NCBI GenBank assembly: GCA_963828405.1 | Contig: CAWHEG010000031.1 | Coordinates: 310,001-374,000, forward strand | Direction of reading: 5' to 3' | DNA from: JANMJD01 sp963828405 | GTDB taxonomy: Bacteria; Actinomycetota; Acidimicrobiia; Acidimicrobiales; Ilumatobacteraceae | Length of the DNA stretch: 64,000 bases | Shown: positions 62,123-64,000 of the stretch, one piece after another | How the letters are laid out: every line of letters begins with the position of its first letter | Position numbering within the stretch: position 1 is the first letter of the stretch | Position numbers and translations under genes: made by a program | The notes under the pieces: model-generated | What the model was told of the DNA's origin: nothing | Database searches by the model: none | Seen by the model: the letters and a program-made list of their open reading frames with translations, nothing else

Positions 62123-63055
62123 TCAGCCGCGCAGCGCCAGGCCGCGCTCGTCGAGCTTCGCCTTCACTTCGTCCAGGCTCTTCTGCCCGAAGTTGGTGAT
62201 GTTCAGCAGGTCGTCATCGGTCTTGGTCAGCAATTCGCCGACGGTGTTGATCTGGGCGCGCTTGAGGCAGTTGCGCGGCCGCTCGGACAGATCGAGGTCC
62301 TCGATCGGCAGGTCGAGATCGGGCGAACCGCTGGTGATCGAGGCGACCTCGCCGAGGACCAGGCCCTCGGGCTCCTCGGACAGGCCGGCGATCAGGTCGA
62401 CGAGCGAGCGCAGCGTCGCCCCGGCCGAGGCCAGCGCGTCGCGTGGGGCGATCGAACCGTCGGTCTCGATGTCGATCACGACACGATCGAAGTTGGTCGA
62501 CTGCTCGACCCGGGTCGGCTCGACGTCGAAGTTCGCCCGACGGACGGGCGAGAAGATGGCGTCGATCGGCACCACACCGATGGTGCGGTTCTGCGTCTCG
62601 CGATCACACGACAGGTAGCCCCGGCCGCGCTCCACCGTCAGGTCGACGGCGAGGCGGCCCTTGGCGTTGAGTGTGGCGATGTGCAGGTCCTTGTTGAGGA
62701 TCTCCACCTCCGACGGGCAGCGGATGTCCCCCGCGGCGATCTCGGCCGGCCCGCGCACGTCGATGCGCAAGGTGACCGGCGTGTCCGAGGTCGAGGTGAT
62801 CACCACGTCCTTGAGGTTCAGGATGATGTCGGTGACGTCCTCGGTGACGCCGGTGATCGTGTCGAACTCGTGGAGAGCCTCGTCGAAGCGGACGGTCGTG
62901 ATGGCCGCGCCGGGGATCGACGAGAGGAGCGTGCGACGCAGGGAGTTGCCGATCGTGTGGCCGAAGCCGGGTTCCAGCGGGCCGATGGCGAAACGCTGGC
63001 GATTGTTCTCCTCTTCGCCGATCGGCTCGACGGTGGGGCGCTGAATAACGAGCAT
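62123..63055 (-). CDS. rpoA: RNA polymerase alpha subunit
   Basis: 310 residues, slightly short. N-terminal dimerisation domain EPGFGHTIGNSLRRTLLSSI and the C-terminal domain NCLKRAQINTVGELLTKTDD, FGQKSLDEVKAKLDERGL. Upstream of rplQ, downstream of rpsD. Confidence 0.98.
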   Translation of the reverse strand: MLVIQRPTVEPIGEEENNRQRFAIGPLEPGFGHTIGNSLRRTLLSSIPGAAITTVRFDEALHEFDTITGVTEDVTDIILNLKDVVITSTSDTPVTLRIDVRGPAEIAAGDIRCPSEVEILNKDLHIATLNAKGRLAVDLTVERGRGYLSCDRETQNRTIGVVPIDAIFSPVRRANFDVEPTRVEQSTNFDRVVIDIETDGSIAPRDALASAGATLRSLVDLIAGLSEEPEGLVLGEVASITSGSPDLDLPIEDLDLSERPRNCLKRAQINTVGELLTKTDDDLLNITNFGQKSLDEVKAKLDERGLALRG

Positions 63056-63087
63056 GAGGTGTCCTGTGGTCCTTTGCGGGCGGACGA

Positions 63088-63705
63088 TTACTTGGAGTAG
63101 AGCTCGACGATGAGGGACTCGCGAACCGGGACGTCGATGTGGTCACGCTGGGGAAGATCGCGGACGGTGACCTGCTGGCCGCCGTCGCCGGCCTCGAGCC
63201 AGCCGACCACGCGGCGATCGAGCACGTCGAGGTTGTGGCGGATGACGATCATCGACTTGGCCTTCTCGGCGAGGGAGATGACGTCGCCCTTGCGCACCCG
63301 ATAGCTGGGGATGTTGACCCGCTTGCCGTTGACGAGCAGCAGGCCGTGGGAGACGAACTGGCGCGCCTGGGGCCGGGTGGCCGCCCAGCCGGCACGGAAG
63401 CAGACGTTGTCGAGACGCTGCTCGAGCAGGCGGAGCAGGTTCTCACCGGTCGGGCCGGCGAGACGCACGGCCTCCTCGTAGTTGTTGCGGAACTGACGCT
63501 CGAGGACGCCGTAGATGAACTTGGCCTTCTGCTTCTCCTGCAGCTGCAGCAAGTACTCCGAGCCCTGGCCCCGACGGCGGGTGCGGCCGTGCTGACCGGG
63601 CGGGAAGGGACGGCGCTCGAGCGCCTTACGACCCTTCTCGTTCTCGAAGATGTTGGTGCCGAGCCGACGGGACAGCTTGACCTTGGGACCTGTGTATCGT
63701 GCCAT
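63088..63705 (-). CDS. rpsD: 30S ribosomal protein S4
   Basis: 205 residues. RYTGPKVKLSRRLGTNIFEN and GQHGRTRRRGQGSEYLLQLQ at the start, then the S4 RNA-binding domain RLDNVCFRAGWAATRPQARQ, FVSHGLLLVNGKRVNIPSYR. No zinc cysteines at the N-terminus, so it is the C-minus type. Confidence 0.98.
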   Translation of the reverse strand: MARYTGPKVKLSRRLGTNIFENEKGRKALERRPFPPGQHGRTRRRGQGSEYLLQLQEKQKAKFIYGVLERQFRNNYEEAVRLAGPTGENLLRLLEQRLDNVCFRAGWAATRPQARQFVSHGLLLVNGKRVNIPSYRVRKGDVISLAEKAKSMIVIRHNLDVLDRRVVGWLEAGDGGQQVTVRDLPQRDHIDVPVRESLIVELYSK

Positions 63706-63714
63706 CGTCCTACC

Positions 63715-64000
63715 TCAGACCCGACGCCGCTTGGGCTGACGGCAGCCGTTGTGGGGGACCGGGGTCACGTCCTTGATCGACGACACCTCGATGCCAGTGT
63801 TCTGGATCGACCGGATGGCGGTCTCGCGGCCCGAACCGGGCCCCTTCACCTGCACCTCGACACGACGAAGGCCGTGCTCCATCGCTGCGCGGGCGGCCTT
63901 GTCGGCCGCCATCTGGGCGGCGAACGGGGTCGACTTGCGCGATCCCTTGAACCCGACGTTGCCGGCCGAGGCCCACGAGATCACGTTGCCGTCGGCATCG
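63715..64000 (-). CDS. rpsK: 30S ribosomal protein S11, start outside the window
   Basis: The last ~95 residues are visible, entering at the right edge with DADGNVISWASAGNVGFKGS, then RKSTPFAAQMAADKAARAAM and the C-terminus VTPVPHNGCRQPKRRRV. The 5' end (about 35 residues) is beyond base 64000. Confidence 0.97.
   Translation of the reverse strand, partial: DADGNVISWASAGNVGFKGSRKSTPFAAQMAADKAARAAMEHGLRRVEVQVKGPGSGRETAIRSIQNTGIEVSSIKDVTPVPHNGCRQPKRRRV

Noticed and set aside
1..64000. tRNA and rRNA genes
   Set aside because: No tRNA-like cloverleaf with the usual GTTCGA[AT] arm or rRNA segment was recognised while reading; a covariance-model search would be decisive.

Overview
This 64 kb window is high-GC chromosomal DNA from an actinobacterium. 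The evidence is the gene order rpsK-rpsD-rpoA-rplQ / rplM-rpsI-glmM-glmS, frequent GTG starts, ATGA/GTGA coupled genes, and two CIRCE elements upstream of groES-groEL. Acidimicrobiia (Ilumatobacter-like) is my best guess, from general style only (CAP protein with surface repeats, very long GlmS-like protein). No rRNA, tRNA or CRISPR array was recognised.

Left part (1-20.2 kb), ordinary chromosome: a partial DUF559 gene, a PLP decarboxylase, an FMN riboswitch driving ribD-ribBA-ribH, a secreted phospholipase A2, a surface-sugar/glycosylation block (methyltransferase, frameshifted membrane glycosyltransferase-like gene, epimerase, DegT aminotransferase, GT2), a NUDIX hydrolase, an L,D-transpeptidase-like lipoprotein, groEL/groES, a secreted CAP protein, maf and dusB.

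Middle part (20.2-44.8 kb), a duplicated and decaying island between dusB and tsaD. The cargo is a secreted M23 peptidase followed by one or two small lipoproteins. It is present twice, together with copies of the flanking host genes: two complete rlmL-like methyltransferase genes, one rlmL/tsaD chimera, a truncated tsaD and a truncated dusB. One M23 copy is split by two insertion sequences, one with 13-bp inverted ends and one of the IS21 family, both with 5-bp target duplications. Between the copies lie an ECF sigma factor with its membrane partner, a frameshifted DUF4143-type ATPase, and a block of lower GC that encodes only exported proteins. That block is bounded by 491-bp inverted repeats built on a dead IS256-like element. 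The M23 promoter region carries a TC dinucleotide tract, (TC)11 in one copy and (TC)5 in the other, placed between -35 and -10 like boxes.

Right part (44.8-64 kb), housekeeping, almost all on the minus strand: acpS, NAD(P)HX repair, alr, tsaE, tsaB, rimI, tsaD and rlmL in a tightly overlapping operon; a 1,133-residue GlmS-like protein with glmM; rpsI and rplM; a phosphate/polyphosphate group (CYTH, CYTH-CHAD, PiT, DUF47 PhoU-like) around truA; and rplQ, rpoA, rpsD and rpsK, which runs off the end of the window.
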